Assembly: GCF_024128855.1 (NCBI RefSeq)
Contig: NZ_JAMYDV010000001.1
Location: forward strand, 62,001-126,000
DNA length: 64,000 nucleotides
Origin: Rhodovulum tesquicola
Lineage (GTDB): Bacteria > Pseudomonadota > Alphaproteobacteria > Rhodobacterales > Rhodobacteraceae
Direction of reading: 5' to 3'
In this document: positions 39,328 through 48,715 of the stretch, in pieces
How positions within the stretch are numbered: position 1 is the first letter of the stretch
Layout: every line of letters begins with the position of its first letter
Program-made: the position numbers and the translations under genes
The notes under the pieces: generated by a model
The model's database searches: none
The model's input: only the letters and a program-made list of their open reading frames with translations
What the model was told of the DNA's origin: nothing

Positions 39328-40367
39328 GCGGGGCGCTGAAAGAGCGTCTTGCCATGCAGGCCCGGGCCGAGGGCTTTGCCGCGATGGGGGTCTGCCGCCC
39401 CGATGCGATACCGCAGGCCGCCGCGCGGCTGGCCGCGTTCGTCGAGCGGGGCTGGCATGGCAAGATGGGGTGGATGGCCGAGCGCATGGGCTGGCGCGGC
39501 GATCCGGCGGCGCTGTGGCCTGCGGCGCGGTCGGTGGTGATGCTGGCCGAACCCTATACCCCGGCGCATGATCCGCTGGCGGTGCTGGCGCGGCCCGACC
39601 GCGGCGCGATCTCGGTCTATGCGCAGAACCGCGATTACCATGACGTGCTGAAGAAGCGGCTGAAGCGGCTGGGCCGCTGGTTGATCGACGCGGCGCCGGG
39701 GGCGGAGATCAAGGTCTTTGTCGATACCGCGCCGGTGATGGAAAAGCCGCTGGCGCAGGCGGCGGGGCTGGGCTGGCAGGGCAAGCACACGAACCTGCTG
39801 GGGCAGGGTCTGGGCAACTGGTTCTTTCTGGGCGCGATCTTCACCACGGTCGAACTGCCGCCCGATGCGCCCGGGGCCGAGCATTGCGGCAGTTGCACCG
39901 CCTGTCTGGATGCCTGCCCTACCGGCGCCTTTCCAGCGCCCTTCCAGTTGGATGCGCGGCGCTGCATTTCCTATCTGACGATCGAGCACAAGGGGCCGGT
40001 GGACGAGGGCCTGCGGCCGCTGATGGGCAACCGGATCTATGGCTGCGACGATTGCCTGGGGGTCTGTCCATGGAACAAGTTCGCGGTGGCCGCGCGCGAG
40101 GTGAAATATGCCGCCCGCCCCGATCTGGTCGCGCCGAGGCTGGCCGATCTGGCGGGGCTGGACGATGCGGCGTTCCGGGCGCTGTTCGCGGGCTCGCCGA
40201 TCAAGCGGATCGGGCGGGATCGGTTCGTGCGCAATGTCTGCTATGCCATCGGAAATTCGGGTGACAGGGCGCTGATCGAGCCCGTGCAGAGCCTTGTTTG
40301 CGACCCGGACCCGACGGTGGCCGAGGCCGCGCGCTGGGCGGTGGCGCGGCTGTCGCGGGCTCAGTAA
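39324..40367 (+). CDS. queG: epoxyqueuosine reductase QueG
   Basis: Cobalamin- and Fe-S-dependent enzyme that reduces epoxyqueuosine to queuosine in tRNA. The 347-residue form starts at TTG 39324, overlapping the GST stop; ATG 39354 is an alternative start. The ferredoxin-like domain has two 4Fe-4S motifs, [16 protein letters not shown] and [13 protein letters not shown]. The cobalamin-binding domain precedes it ([24 protein letters not shown]). The 3' end overlaps the convergent qhpG stop by 7 bases. Confidence 0.95.
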   Translation: MSGALKERLAMQARAEGFAAMGVCRPDAIPQAAARLAAFVERGWHGKMGWMAERMGWRGDPAALWPAARSVVMLAEPYTPAHDPLAVLARPDRGAISVYAQNRDYHDVLKKRLKRLGRWLIDAAPGAEIKVFVDTAPVMEKPLAQAAGLGWQGKHTNLLGQGLGNWFFLGAIFTTVELPPDAPGAEHCGSCTACLDACPTGAFPAPFQLDARRCISYLTIEHKGPVDEGLRPLMGNRIYGCDDCLGVCPWNKFAVAAREVKYAARPDLVAPRLADLAGLDDAAFRALFAGSPIKRIGRDRFVRNVCYAIGNSGDRALIEPVQSLVCDPDPTVAEAARWAVARLSRAQ

Positions 40368-41653
40368 GGCGGCGCGGCCTCCTGCATCAGGAAGTCGGGC
40401 AGATGTTCGGCGGCCTTGCCCCAGCGGGCGACGAGATCGGGCAAGGGCACGCGGTCTTGCAGGGCGCGCCATGCCTCGGCCGCGGGGATCGAGCCGAACC
40501 AGGCGATGCCGGCGGGCGTGGCGGGGGTGCGCAGGATCTCGCGTTCCTCGAGCAGGTTGTCGGCCACCACCACGGCGCGGTCGATGCGAAAGCCGTTGTC
40601 TTGCGGGTGCAGGGGCAGATCGTCGGGAAAGTCGCGGCGGCGGACCCAGAAGGGCGCATCGGCATGGTCGGCGACCTGGCGGGCGAATTCGCGGCCGACG
40701 CGGGCCTGGTGCAGGAAGGTCTCGGTCAGCCGGTCCGCGAGGAAGCGGCGGGCCAGCGCCTCGGTTTCCGGGCCGGGGCGGGCGGCGAGGCTGCGGCGCA
40801 CGGCGGTTGCCGACAGCGCGCCCGAGACCGCCCAGAACTGGCCATGGCCGGAGAGCGGATCGCCCGCCGCCGCCGCATCGCCGATGGTCAGCACGGCCAG
40901 ATCGCCGGTAAAGGGGGGCAGCGCGGGGGCGCAGTCGCGGATCACCAGCGGCCCCTCGGGCTGCAGGGCGGGCAGCGATGCGGTTTCGGTGGCGGCGGCG
41001 ATGGCGGCGGCGAAGCGCGCGCCGGGCGGGGCGTCGCCCTGCGCATCGGTGACGAACTGCACCCAGGCCCGGCCCGGCCAGCCCTGCGCGATCCAGAGCC
41101 AGCCTTGCGCGATGGGCACCACGCGCACGCCGCGCGGCGCGGCGCGGTCCGCCGCGGCCCAGCCCGAGATCGACAGCGTGGCGGGTGCGCGGCGCATGTC
41201 GCGGATGCCCGCATGGGCCTTGCGCCCGCGCGCGTCGAAGACCTGCCTTGCGGTCAGCCGCGCGCCCCCGTCGAGATGGATCGTGACGCCCTCGGGGCCG
41301 GTGGCCTCGACCCGGGCGGTGCCGGGGATCAGCCGCGCGCCCGCCGCCACGGCGGCCTGCCGCAGATGGGTGTCCAGCGCGGGGCGGTGGACGATCCATT
41401 CGGCATTGCCATTGGTGGGCTGCGCGGCCCAGTGGCTGATCCGCGAAAGCGGGCCGACCAGCCCCGCGAACCCGGCCAGCAACCCCTGCCCGTCCAGCCA
41501 GCGATGCAGCCGCGGGCTCATCCCCTCGATCCGGTCCTCGGCGGTGCAGGGGTCGATCAGCACGATGTCCAGCCCGTCGCGCGCGGCCAGCCAGGCGGCG
41601 ACCGCCCCGGCCGGTCCCCCGCCCAGAACGATCAGATCATGGGTTTGCGTCAT
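40361..41653 (-). CDS. qhpG: flavin-dependent monooxygenase QhpG for CTQ biogenesis
   Basis: FAD-dependent hydroxylase. In the Paracoccus denitrificans system it oxygenates the QhpC tryptophan that becomes cysteine tryptophylquinone. The start is ATG 41653 ([21 protein letters not shown]), about 430 residues. Visible motifs are the Rossmann [17 protein letters not shown], the FAD-binding [22 protein letters not shown] near the C-terminal third, and tryptophan-halogenase-like architecture. It faces away from qhpA across a 220-base gap, so both can share a control region. Assignment rests on fold plus its place in an otherwise complete qhp cluster. Confidence 0.88.
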   Translation of the reverse strand: MTQTHDLIVLGGGPAGAVAAWLAARDGLDIVLIDPCTAEDRIEGMSPRLHRWLDGQGLLAGFAGLVGPLSRISHWAAQPTNGNAEWIVHRPALDTHLRQAAVAAGARLIPGTARVEATGPEGVTIHLDGGARLTARQVFDARGRKAHAGIRDMRRAPATLSISGWAAADRAAPRGVRVVPIAQGWLWIAQGWPGRAWVQFVTDAQGDAPPGARFAAAIAAATETASLPALQPEGPLVIRDCAPALPPFTGDLAVLTIGDAAAAGDPLSGHGQFWAVSGALSATAVRRSLAARPGPETEALARRFLADRLTETFLHQARVGREFARQVADHADAPFWVRRRDFPDDLPLHPQDNGFRIDRAVVVADNLLEEREILRTPATPAGIAWFGSIPAAEAWRALQDRVPLPDLVARWGKAAEHLPDFLMQEAAPPY

Positions 41654-41717
41654 CCGGTTTCCCTGCTGCCTGTTCGCGGACCAAAGGCGCCACCGGCGCA
41701 GACATAGCACATTCTGC

Positions 41718-41738
41718 GATGCCTCGCATTGCGGCATC
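41718..41738. promoter_or_regulatory. inverted repeat GATGCC-N9-GGCATC between qhpG and qhpA
   Basis: GATGCC at 41718-41723 and GGCATC at 41733-41738 form a perfect 6-bp dyad in the divergent gap, 65 bases from the qhpG start codon. It may be an operator or part of the qhpG promoter region. Confidence 0.35.
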
Positions 41739-41758
41739 CATCCCGCCCGGCGCGAGGT

Positions 41759-41778
41759 TGTCCGGAAATGTCAAGAAA
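41759..41778. promoter_or_regulatory. tandem decamer TGTCMRGAAA x2, candidate QhpR operator
   Basis: TGTCCGGAAA (41759-41768) is followed directly by TGTCAAGAAA (41769-41778), one helical turn apart, then TG. Direct half-sites about 10-11 bp apart are typical of AraC-family activators, and qhpR in this cluster encodes one. It lies about 95 bases upstream of the qhpA start. Confidence 0.45.
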
Positions 41779-41873
41779 TGCGGCCGGAGCTTGGCAAGGA
41801 TTTGATCGGCGCGGCAAAGCGCCACGCGACATCAAGAGCGCGACACCGACAAAGCAACAGGGACATGCCACCG

Positions 41874-43424
41874 ATGAGCCGAACAGCCCCCGCCCTTTGG
41901 TCGACCTGCGCCGCGCTGGCGCTGGCGCTGCCTGCCCTTGCGATGGAGCCGCAGGAGATCCTGGACCGCGTCTGCACCACCTGTCACGCGCCGCGCGCCG
42001 ATGGCAGCCTGCCGCGAATCGACGATGGCCGCCGCACGCCCGAAGGCTGGGACATGACGCTGGTGCGGATGATGCGCAATCACGGGGTCCGGCTGTCGGG
42101 CGAGGAGCGCGCGGCGATGGTGCGCCATCTGGCCGACACGCGCGGGCTGTCGGTCGCGGAGACCGAGGGCTGGCGCTATATCCTGGAACAGGAACCCGTT
42201 TCGGTGGATCTGGCACCGACCCAGGATCTGGCCGAGATGTGCGCGCGCTGCCATTCCTTTGCCCGGGTCGCGCTGCAACGGCGCACGCGCGAGGATTGGG
42301 CGCATATGATCCATTTCCATCTGGGGCAGTATCCGACGCTGGAATACCAGGCGCTGGCGCGTGATCGCGACTGGTGGGGCCTTGCGATGAGCGAGGTGCT
42401 GGATTTCCTGGCCGGGACTTACGGGCTGGGCGACGCCCCGGCGCCCGTGGCCGCCGATCTGTCGGGGGCCTGGAGTGTGGCCGGGCGGATGCCGGGGCGG
42501 GGCGATTATGCCGGGACGATGCATGTGATGGCCGAGGGCGCGGGCTACGAGGTGCATCTGGATATGGGCTTTGCCGATGGCAGCCACGCGCATTTCGACG
42601 GGCAGGGGCTGGTCTATGGCGCGGGCGAGTGGCGCGCGACGCTGTCGGATGGCGAGACCGAGATCCGGCAGGTCATGGCGCTGGGCGCGGATGGGGCGCT
42701 GTCGGGGCGCTGGTTCGATGCCGAAAGCGACGTGATCGGGGCGCGGATGCTGGCCGCGCGCGAGGATGCCGCGCCGCGTATCCTGGGCATCAGCCCCGGC
42801 CATCTGCGGCTGGGCGAGGCGGCCGAGGTCACGCTGACCGGCGTGGGGCTGTCGGGCGCGCCGGTGCTGCCCGAAGGCGTCAGTGCCGAACTGGTGTCGG
42901 AAAGCGCAACGCAGGTCGTGCTGCGCGTGACCGCCGGGGAGGAGGCGGCGGTGGGGCCTGTCACGCTTGGGCTGGGGGATCTGGCCGCGCCGCTGGTTCT
43001 GTATGACCGGCTGGACCGGATCGCGGTGGTGCCCGAGGTCACGATCTCGCGCGTGGGCGGCAATGACGGGCCGATTGCCAAGGTGCCCGCGCAGTTCGAG
43101 GTGCTGGGCTATCTGAACGGTCCCGATGGCGAGCCGGGTACCGAGGACGACATCCTGGTGGGCCATTTCCCCGCCGACTGGAGCACCGAGAATTTCGACG
43201 AGGTGGCCGCGGCGATGGAGGATGCGCGCTTTGCCGGTGTGATCGACGGCACGGGCCGGTTTACGCCGGGCGATGCGGGGCCGAACCCGGAACGGCCGAT
43301 GATGACGAACAATGCGGGCAATCTGTGGGTGGTGGCCCGGCTTGAACAGGCGGGCGAGGTGCTGGAGGGGCGCGCGCAGCTTTACGCCACGGTCCAGCGT
43401 TTCGTCGATCCGCCGATAAGGTGA
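41874..43424 (+). CDS. qhpA: quinohemoprotein amine dehydrogenase alpha subunit, diheme cytochrome c
   Basis: Large periplasmic subunit that takes electrons from the CTQ cofactor of QhpC and passes them to soluble carriers. I chose ATG 41874, 10 bases after an AGGGA; ATG 41865 is in frame but too close to it. 516 residues with signal peptide SRTAPALWSTCAALALALPALA. Two c-type heme motifs, CTTCH (Cys34-His38) and CARCH (~Cys123-His127), lie in the N-terminal cytochrome domain. The remainder is beta-rich Ig-like domains (ILGISPGHLRLGEAAEVTLTG). The stop overlaps the qhpD GTG start. Confidence 0.94.
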   Translation: MSRTAPALWSTCAALALALPALAMEPQEILDRVCTTCHAPRADGSLPRIDDGRRTPEGWDMTLVRMMRNHGVRLSGEERAAMVRHLADTRGLSVAETEGWRYILEQEPVSVDLAPTQDLAEMCARCHSFARVALQRRTREDWAHMIHFHLGQYPTLEYQALARDRDWWGLAMSEVLDFLAGTYGLGDAPAPVAADLSGAWSVAGRMPGRGDYAGTMHVMAEGAGYEVHLDMGFADGSHAHFDGQGLVYGAGEWRATLSDGETEIRQVMALGADGALSGRWFDAESDVIGARMLAAREDAAPRILGISPGHLRLGEAAEVTLTGVGLSGAPVLPEGVSAELVSESATQVVLRVTAGEEAAVGPVTLGLGDLAAPLVLYDRLDRIAVVPEVTISRVGGNDGPIAKVPAQFEVLGYLNGPDGEPGTEDDILVGHFPADWSTENFDEVAAAMEDARFAGVIDGTGRFTPGDAGPNPERPMMTNNAGNLWVVARLEQAGEVLEGRAQLYATVQRFVDPPIR

Positions 43425-44860
43425 GCGCGATGGGAATGCTGGCCTTCATCCCCGAGAATGCCCACCGGGTCGAGGTGGACGGGCGCGCGATGCTGATGCA
43501 TGTGCCCTCGACCGGGCTGTATGAAATGGACGCGGTGGCGCGCGATGTGTTCGACCTGTTCGCGCGGTCGGGCGTAGCGGATGCCGCGGCGCTGCGGGCG
43601 GAACTGGGCGGACGGCATGCGCCCGGCGCGCTGGCCGATTGCGTCGCCAGTTTCGTGGCCCTCGACATCCTGCGCGATGCGGCCACGCCTGCCGCGCCGA
43701 TCCGGATCGCCAGGGTCGAGGATGTGCCGCTGTCGACGATCGTTCTGAACGTCAATACGGGCTGCAACCTGGCCTGCACCTATTGCTACAAGGAGGATCT
43801 GACGACGCCCGCCAAGGGCGAGAAGATGACTTTCCAGACGGCGGTGGCGGCGTTCGAATTGCTGCTGCGGCAGGCATCGGCGCGGGACCGGGTCAATGTC
43901 GTCTTCTTCGGGGGCGAGCCGCTGACCAATATCGCGCTGATCCGGCAGGTGGTCGACCATGCCGAGGCGCGGGCGGCGGAGCTGGGCAAGACGGTCGATT
44001 TCTCGCTGACCACGAATGGCACGCTACTGTCCGAGGCGCTGGTGGACTGGCTGGATGCGCATCGCTTCGGGCTGACCGTGTCGATGGACGGCCCCAAGGC
44101 GCTGCATGACGTGAACCGGCGGAACGTGGGCGGGCGGGGCACCTATGACGCGGTGGCGCGGAATGTGCGGATGCTGCTGGGGCGGTATCGCTCGCGTCCC
44201 GTGGGCGCGCGGGTGACGCTGACGCGCGGGGTGACCGATGTGCTGGCGATCCATGACCATCTGCGCGGCGATCTGGGCTTTGCCGAGGTGGGATTCGGCC
44301 CGGCGACATCCGGCCCGGTATCGGTCTTCAACCTGGAAGGTGCTGCGCTGGGGCAGGTGTTCGAGGACATGAAGACGCTCGGGCGGCGCTATGTCGAGGC
44401 CGCGATACGGGGCGAGAATATCGGCTTCTCGAACATGCACCAGCTGCTGACGGACATCGCGCAGGGCACGAAAAAGGCGGTGCCCTGCGGGGCCGGGCTG
44501 GGAATGCTGGCGGTCGACAAGGCGGGCGATCTGCATCTGTGCCACCGCTTCGTCGGGTCGGACCAGCCGACCTATGGCAATGTCGAGACCGGCATCGACG
44601 TGCCGCGACTGGCAGGCTTCATCGAGGGGGCGCAGGATCGCAGCGGCCATGGCTGCCGGACCTGCCGGATCCGGTCGATCTGCGCGGGCGGGTGCTATCA
44701 CGAATCCTATGCGCGGCAGGGCGATCCGTTCGCGCCGGTCTATCACTATTGCGACCTGATGCGGGACTGGGTCGATTTCGGGATCGCCGCCTATACCCGC
44801 ATCATGCAGGCCAATCCCGATTTCTTCCGTCGCCATCTTCAGCCGAGGAGAGCCCAATGA
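43421..44860 (+). CDS. qhpD: radical SAM/SPASM enzyme QhpD, thioether crosslinking of QhpC
   Basis: Forms the intrapeptide Cys-to-Asp/Glu thioether bonds in QhpC using S-adenosylmethionine; this role is established for the Paracoccus homologue. The start is GTG 43421 in the overlap GTGA, 479 residues. The radical SAM cluster motif is CNLACTYC with Cys115, Cys119 and Cys122. The C-terminal SPASM region carries many cysteines ([43 protein letters not shown]) for two auxiliary clusters. The N-terminal ~95 residues form the leader-recognition-type domain. It overlaps qhpC by 4 bases, fitting tight coupling of enzyme and substrate. Confidence 0.95.
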   Translation: MSAMGMLAFIPENAHRVEVDGRAMLMHVPSTGLYEMDAVARDVFDLFARSGVADAAALRAELGGRHAPGALADCVASFVALDILRDAATPAAPIRIARVEDVPLSTIVLNVNTGCNLACTYCYKEDLTTPAKGEKMTFQTAVAAFELLLRQASARDRVNVVFFGGEPLTNIALIRQVVDHAEARAAELGKTVDFSLTTNGTLLSEALVDWLDAHRFGLTVSMDGPKALHDVNRRNVGGRGTYDAVARNVRMLLGRYRSRPVGARVTLTRGVTDVLAIHDHLRGDLGFAEVGFGPATSGPVSVFNLEGAALGQVFEDMKTLGRRYVEAAIRGENIGFSNMHQLLTDIAQGTKKAVPCGAGLGMLAVDKAGDLHLCHRFVGSDQPTYGNVETGIDVPRLAGFIEGAQDRSGHGCRTCRIRSICAGGCYHESYARQGDPFAPVYHYCDLMRDWVDFGIAAYTRIMQANPDFFRRHLQPRRAQ

Positions 44861-45204
44861 AACACCTGACCCCCGCCAATGCCCGGGCCAAGGCGATGGA
44901 CGAGGCCCTTGAGGCCGAAGCCGCCGCGCCCGCAGAGGGCAGCGCCGAGGAAGTGCTGGCCATGAACGCGCTGGTGGGCTGCACCACCTCGTTCGATCCG
45001 GGCTGGGAGATCGACGCCTTTGGCGGTGTCGCCAACCTGTGCCAGCCGATGGAGGCCGATCTTTACGGCTGCGCCGATCCCTGCTGGTGGCCCGCGCAGG
45101 TGCCCGACACGATGACCACCTATCCGAACTGGACCGAGAACGCGCCCGCCTCGGAAGCGGACTGGCGCCAGTTGCAATCGGTCTTTCCCCGGCTGAAAGG
45201 GTGA
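44857..45204 (+). CDS. qhpC: quinohemoprotein amine dehydrogenase gamma subunit with CTQ site
   Basis: Small catalytic subunit of 115 residues, modified in the cytoplasm and then exported. No Sec signal is present; instead there is a charged leader ([20 protein letters not shown]) that QhpE is thought to remove. Aligned to the known Paracoccus mature chain (from about residue 36), every modified residue is present: thioether pairs Cys42-Glu51, Cys62-Asp68 and Cys76-Asp84, and the cofactor pair Cys72-Trp78 that forms cysteine tryptophylquinone. Context motifs: [38 protein letters not shown] precedes ATG 44857. Confidence 0.96.
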   Translation: MKHLTPANARAKAMDEALEAEAAAPAEGSAEEVLAMNALVGCTTSFDPGWEIDAFGGVANLCQPMEADLYGCADPCWWPAQVPDTMTTYPNWTENAPASEADWRQLQSVFPRLKG

Positions 45205-45209
45205 CGAGG

Positions 45210-46286
45210 ATGAAGACGCTGACTGCCCTGCTGGCCCCTGCCCTGCTGGCTGCCGCCGCGCCCGCGCTGGCCCGCGACTACCTGATCGCGCCGACCCGGC
45301 CCGACCGGCTGGTGATCGTCGATACCGAGGAGATGGCGGTGGACAAGGTCATCACCATCGACATGGCCGCGCCGCTGCCCAGCCTGCCCGTGGTCAGCGC
45401 GGATGGGCGCCGCGCCTTCGTGATCGTCGCGCAGAACGAGGAGATCGTCGAGATCGACCTGGAAAGCGGCGAGGAAGTGCAGCGCCTGATCCTGGGCACC
45501 GAGCAGGAGCGGGTGAAGGCGCTGTTCGGGATGGACCTGTCGCCCGATGGCACGACGCTGGCGGTCTATGAAAGCCCCGTGGGGCTTTTCAAGAACCATT
45601 TCGAGGTGCGGCCCACGCGGCTGTCGCTGTATGACGCGGCGACGGGCGCGCTGAAGGCCCGGGCCGAGGCGCCGCGGCAGGTCACCGTGATCGCCTATTC
45701 GAAGGATGGCAGCCGGATCTACGGGATGGGCCGCGAGATGCATGTCTTCGACGGCGCGACCGGGCAGAAGGTGGATGAATTGCCGATCCATGGCTGGGGC
45801 AAGGGCGAATATGTCCAGCCCGACGTTCTGGATGCCTGGTCGCAATTCGAGGTGGCGGGGATGGTGACCACACCCTTCTACACCTTCCGCGAGGGCGGCG
45901 ACCCGGCCGATCCCGAAGCCTATCGCACCGGGCTTCTGACGCTGGATCTGGAGACCGGCGAGATGGTGATGAAGGATGCGGAAGCGACCGACATCTTCTA
46001 TTTCTCGACCGCGGCCGATCCGGAGAAGCGGCGCATCTTCGGGGTCTACAACCAGTTGGCCAGTTTCGATCTGGAGACGCGGGCGCCGATCAAGCGGGTG
46101 AACCTGCCGCACAGCTATTACTCGGTGAATGTCTCGAGCGATGGCAGCACCGTCTATATCGGCGGCACGCTGGGCAATATCGGGGTCTATGATGCCGAGA
46201 CGCTGGAGAAGAAGGGCCAGATCGACCTGCCGGATGGCTATTCGATGTCGCTGGCCTCGGTGCGGCTGTTCACGCGCGACGAGTAG
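45210..46286 (+). CDS. qhpB: quinohemoprotein amine dehydrogenase beta subunit
   Basis: Periplasmic beta-propeller subunit that covers the QhpC active site. 358 residues with a Sec signal peptide (KTLTALLAPALLAAAAPALA). Repeated blade patterns are visible: DRLVIVDTEEMAVDKVITID, ADGRRAFVIVAQNEEIVEID, YSKDGSRIYGMGREMHVFDG, SSDGSTVYIGGTLGNIGVYD. A seven-bladed propeller is expected from the family. It lies 5 bases after qhpC and 3 bases before qhpE, clearly within one operon. Confidence 0.94.
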   Translation: MKTLTALLAPALLAAAAPALARDYLIAPTRPDRLVIVDTEEMAVDKVITIDMAAPLPSLPVVSADGRRAFVIVAQNEEIVEIDLESGEEVQRLILGTEQERVKALFGMDLSPDGTTLAVYESPVGLFKNHFEVRPTRLSLYDAATGALKARAEAPRQVTVIAYSKDGSRIYGMGREMHVFDGATGQKVDELPIHGWGKGEYVQPDVLDAWSQFEVAGMVTTPFYTFREGGDPADPEAYRTGLLTLDLETGEMVMKDAEATDIFYFSTAADPEKRRIFGVYNQLASFDLETRAPIKRVNLPHSYYSVNVSSDGSTVYIGGTLGNIGVYDAETLEKKGQIDLPDGYSMSLASVRLFTRDE

Positions 46287-46289
46287 GCG

Positions 46290-46973
46290 GTGACGGGCCG
46301 CCCCCCGATCGTCGGCGTGATCGACAGCGGCGGCCCGGCCGGGGATCTGGTGGGGGGGCGGCTGTTCCTGCCCGATGGCACCTGGGTCGCGGCGCGGCCT
46401 GACCTGCTGGGGCATGGAACGGCGGTGGCCGATGTGATCCGGCGCGCGCTGCCCGAGGCGCGAATGGTTCATGCGCAGGTGTTTCAGGACCGCCCCGTGA
46501 CGACCGCGATTCAGGTGGCCGGTGCGCTGGACTGGCTGGCGGGGCAGAAGGCGGACGCGCTGTCGGTGGATGTGATCTGCCTGAGCCTGGGGCTGGCCGC
46601 GGACCGGGTGCCCTTGCGCCGTGCGGCGCTGGCGGCGGTGGCGGCGGGGCGGATCGTGGTCGCGGCGGCGCCTGCCCGGGGGGGGCCATGCTATCCGGCG
46701 GCCTATCCCGGCGTGATCGCGGCAACGGGCGATGCGCGCTGCGACTGGGACGGGCTTTCGGCGCTGGCGGGCGGCGTGATCGGGGCCTGGTGCGGATCGC
46801 CCGAACAGGGCGGGACGGGACAGGGCGGCGCGAGCCTTGCCGCGGCGCGGGTTGCGGGACATCTGGCGGCGCGGATCGCGGCGGGGGCACGGTTTGCCGA
46901 TGGCGCGGCGGCGCGGGACGCGCTGACGGGCGCGGCGCGGTTTCACGGGCCAGAACGCCGGGGCTGCGCATGA
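46290..46973 (+). CDS. qhpE: subtilisin-like protease QhpE, QhpC leader peptidase
   Basis: Small serine protease of the S8 family. In the Paracoccus system it removes the QhpC leader after crosslinking. The start is GTG 46290; 227 residues, no signal peptide, so it should act in the cytoplasm. The catalytic triad is recognisable as Asp12 (VGVIDSGG), His42 (LLGHGTAVAD) and Ser182 (GQGGASLAAARVAG). It is shorter than typical subtilisins, as is normal for QhpE. The stop overlaps the qhpF start by 3 bases. Confidence 0.92.
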   Translation: MTGRPPIVGVIDSGGPAGDLVGGRLFLPDGTWVAARPDLLGHGTAVADVIRRALPEARMVHAQVFQDRPVTTAIQVAGALDWLAGQKADALSVDVICLSLGLAADRVPLRRAALAAVAAGRIVVAAAPARGGPCYPAAYPGVIAATGDARCDWDGLSALAGGVIGAWCGSPEQGGTGQGGASLAAARVAGHLAARIAAGARFADGAAARDALTGAARFHGPERRGCA

Positions 46974-48715
46974 ACGCGGCGGCACGCTTCGGCCGGGGGG
47001 CGGCGCGGGTCTTCTTCGGGCCGGGCGCGGCGGGCTGGCTGGGGCCGGTGATCGCGCGGGCCTCGGGCGGCATCGCGCTGGTGCTGGCGGTGTCGCTGCT
47101 GGCGGTGGTGCTGGGGCTGGCGACGCCGTGGCTGACCAAGCAGTTCATCGACGAGGGGCTGGTGGCGCGCGATGCGCAGGCGGTCTGGACCTGGGCCCTG
47201 GCGGCGTTCGGCGTGGGGTTGGCGGCGCTGGCGATGGGCGTGGTCAATGCGCTGCTGCATCTGCGGTTCTCGGCGCGGATGCTGGCCGATCTGCGCGGGC
47301 AGGCGATGCGGGCCAGCCTGTTGCGCGATCCGCTGGCGCCGCCGAAACCCGTGGGCGAGATGACGGCGCGGATCGACGGGGACACGGCCGAGATCCAGCG
47401 TTTCGCCTTTGACGGGCTGCTGGCGGCCTTCGGCTCGATCCTGCGGCTGCTGGGCGGGGGCGTGATGCTGGTGGTGCTGGACTGGCGGCTGGCGCTGATC
47501 CCGATCCTGGCGGCGCCGCTGGAGCTGGCCTTCCTGGCCTGGGCACGCGGGCGCACGACCGCGCGGGCCGAGGATGTGCGCGAGATGCGCGGCGCGGTGT
47601 CGAGCTTCGTGATCGAAAGCCTGTCGAGCCTGCCCACGCTGCGCGCGCTGGGCGCGGGCGGTGCGCGGGCCGAGGCGCTGGACCCGTTGCAGACAAGCCA
47701 GATCGCGGCGCTGGAACGCCAGCGGCGCTGGCTGGAACTGGTGGGCGCGGTGCCGCAGGTGATCGCGGCGGGGGTGCGGCTGTCGGTGCTGCTGATCGGC
47801 GGGCTGTGGGTGGTGCAGGGCGACTGGCAGATCGGCGCGCTGATCGCGTTCCTGGCCTATATCGGGATGCTGACCGGGCCGCTGCGCAACCTGCTGGGGC
47901 TGTATCACGCGCAGGCGCAGGCGCGGGTGTCGGCGGGGCGTCTGGCGGACCTGATGGATGCCGAGGCGACCGAGGCGCCGGGCAGGCCGCTGCCGCCGGG
48001 GGCCGTGCTGGGCTTCGAGGCGGCGCGGGCGGCGATGGCGGATCACGCGCCGGTCAGCGCGACGATCCCGGCGGGGGCACGGGTGCTGATCGACGGGGCC
48101 TCGGGGGCCGGGAAATCCAGCCTGATGCATCTGGCGCTGCGGCTGGCGGCCCCCGCGCCGGGGGCCTGCGTCAGGCTGGACGGGGTGGATGTGCGGGGGC
48201 TTGACCCCGTGGCGCTGCGCCGGGCCGTGGCGCTGGTGCCGCAGCGCGGGACGCTGCTGGCGATGAGCCTGGGCGACAACCTGCGGCTGGCCGATCCGGG
48301 GGCATCGGATGCCCGGCTGTGGCAGGTGCTGGAACAGGCCGACCTGGCCGATTGGGTGCGGGCGCAGGGGGCGGGGCTGGACCTGATGCTGACCGAGACG
48401 GGGGCCAACCTGTCGGGCGGCGAGCGGCAGCGGATCGCGCTGGCCCGCGCGCTGTTGCTGCCGTTCCGGGTGCTGATCCTGGATGAAAGCCTGTCGGAGG
48501 TCGATGCGGCCTCTGCCCGGCGGATTCTGGACGCGCTGGAGGCGCATTACGCGGACCGGACGCGGGTCTTCATCGCCCATGCGGGACCGGCGCGCGCGGG
48601 GCCGTTCGATCAGCGGATCACGCTTTCCTCGCGCCCGCCCGAGCGGCGCAATTCGCGCGGCGATTCGCCGAACCAGCGGGAAAACGCGCGCGAGAACGCG
48701 GTCTGGTCGGAATAG
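46970..48715 (+). CDS. qhpF: ABC exporter QhpF
   Basis: Fused membrane-ATPase half-transporter, thought to export processed QhpC to the periplasm. The start is ATG 46970, 581 residues. Hydrophobic segments lie in the first ~300 residues (ALVLAVSLLAVVLGLATPWL, LAALAMGVVNALLHL, LGGGVMLVVLDWRLALIPIL, VIAAGVRLSVLLIGGLWVVQ). The ATPase shows Walker A (IDGASGAGKSSLMHL), signature (LSGGERQRIALARALL), Walker B (RVLILDESLSEVD) and H-loop (VFIAHAG). The last ~30 codons run over the opposite-strand qhpR, giving a polar tail with no family character. Confidence 0.94.
   Translation: MNAAARFGRGAARVFFGPGAAGWLGPVIARASGGIALVLAVSLLAVVLGLATPWLTKQFIDEGLVARDAQAVWTWALAAFGVGLAALAMGVVNALLHLRFSARMLADLRGQAMRASLLRDPLAPPKPVGEMTARIDGDTAEIQRFAFDGLLAAFGSILRLLGGGVMLVVLDWRLALIPILAAPLELAFLAWARGRTTARAEDVREMRGAVSSFVIESLSSLPTLRALGAGGARAEALDPLQTSQIAALERQRRWLELVGAVPQVIAAGVRLSVLLIGGLWVVQGDWQIGALIAFLAYIGMLTGPLRNLLGLYHAQAQARVSAGRLADLMDAEATEAPGRPLPPGAVLGFEAARAAMADHAPVSATIPAGARVLIDGASGAGKSSLMHLALRLAAPAPGACVRLDGVDVRGLDPVALRRAVALVPQRGTLLAMSLGDNLRLADPGASDARLWQVLEQADLADWVRAQGAGLDLMLTETGANLSGGERQRIALARALLLPFRVLILDESLSEVDAASARRILDALEAHYADRTRVFIAHAGPARAGPFDQRITLSSRPPERRNSRGDSPNQRENARENAVWSE

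Noticed and set aside
41791-41806. TTGGCAAGGATTTGAT before qhpA as a sigma-54 promoter
   Set aside because: The -12 GC doublet is missing at the required spacing.
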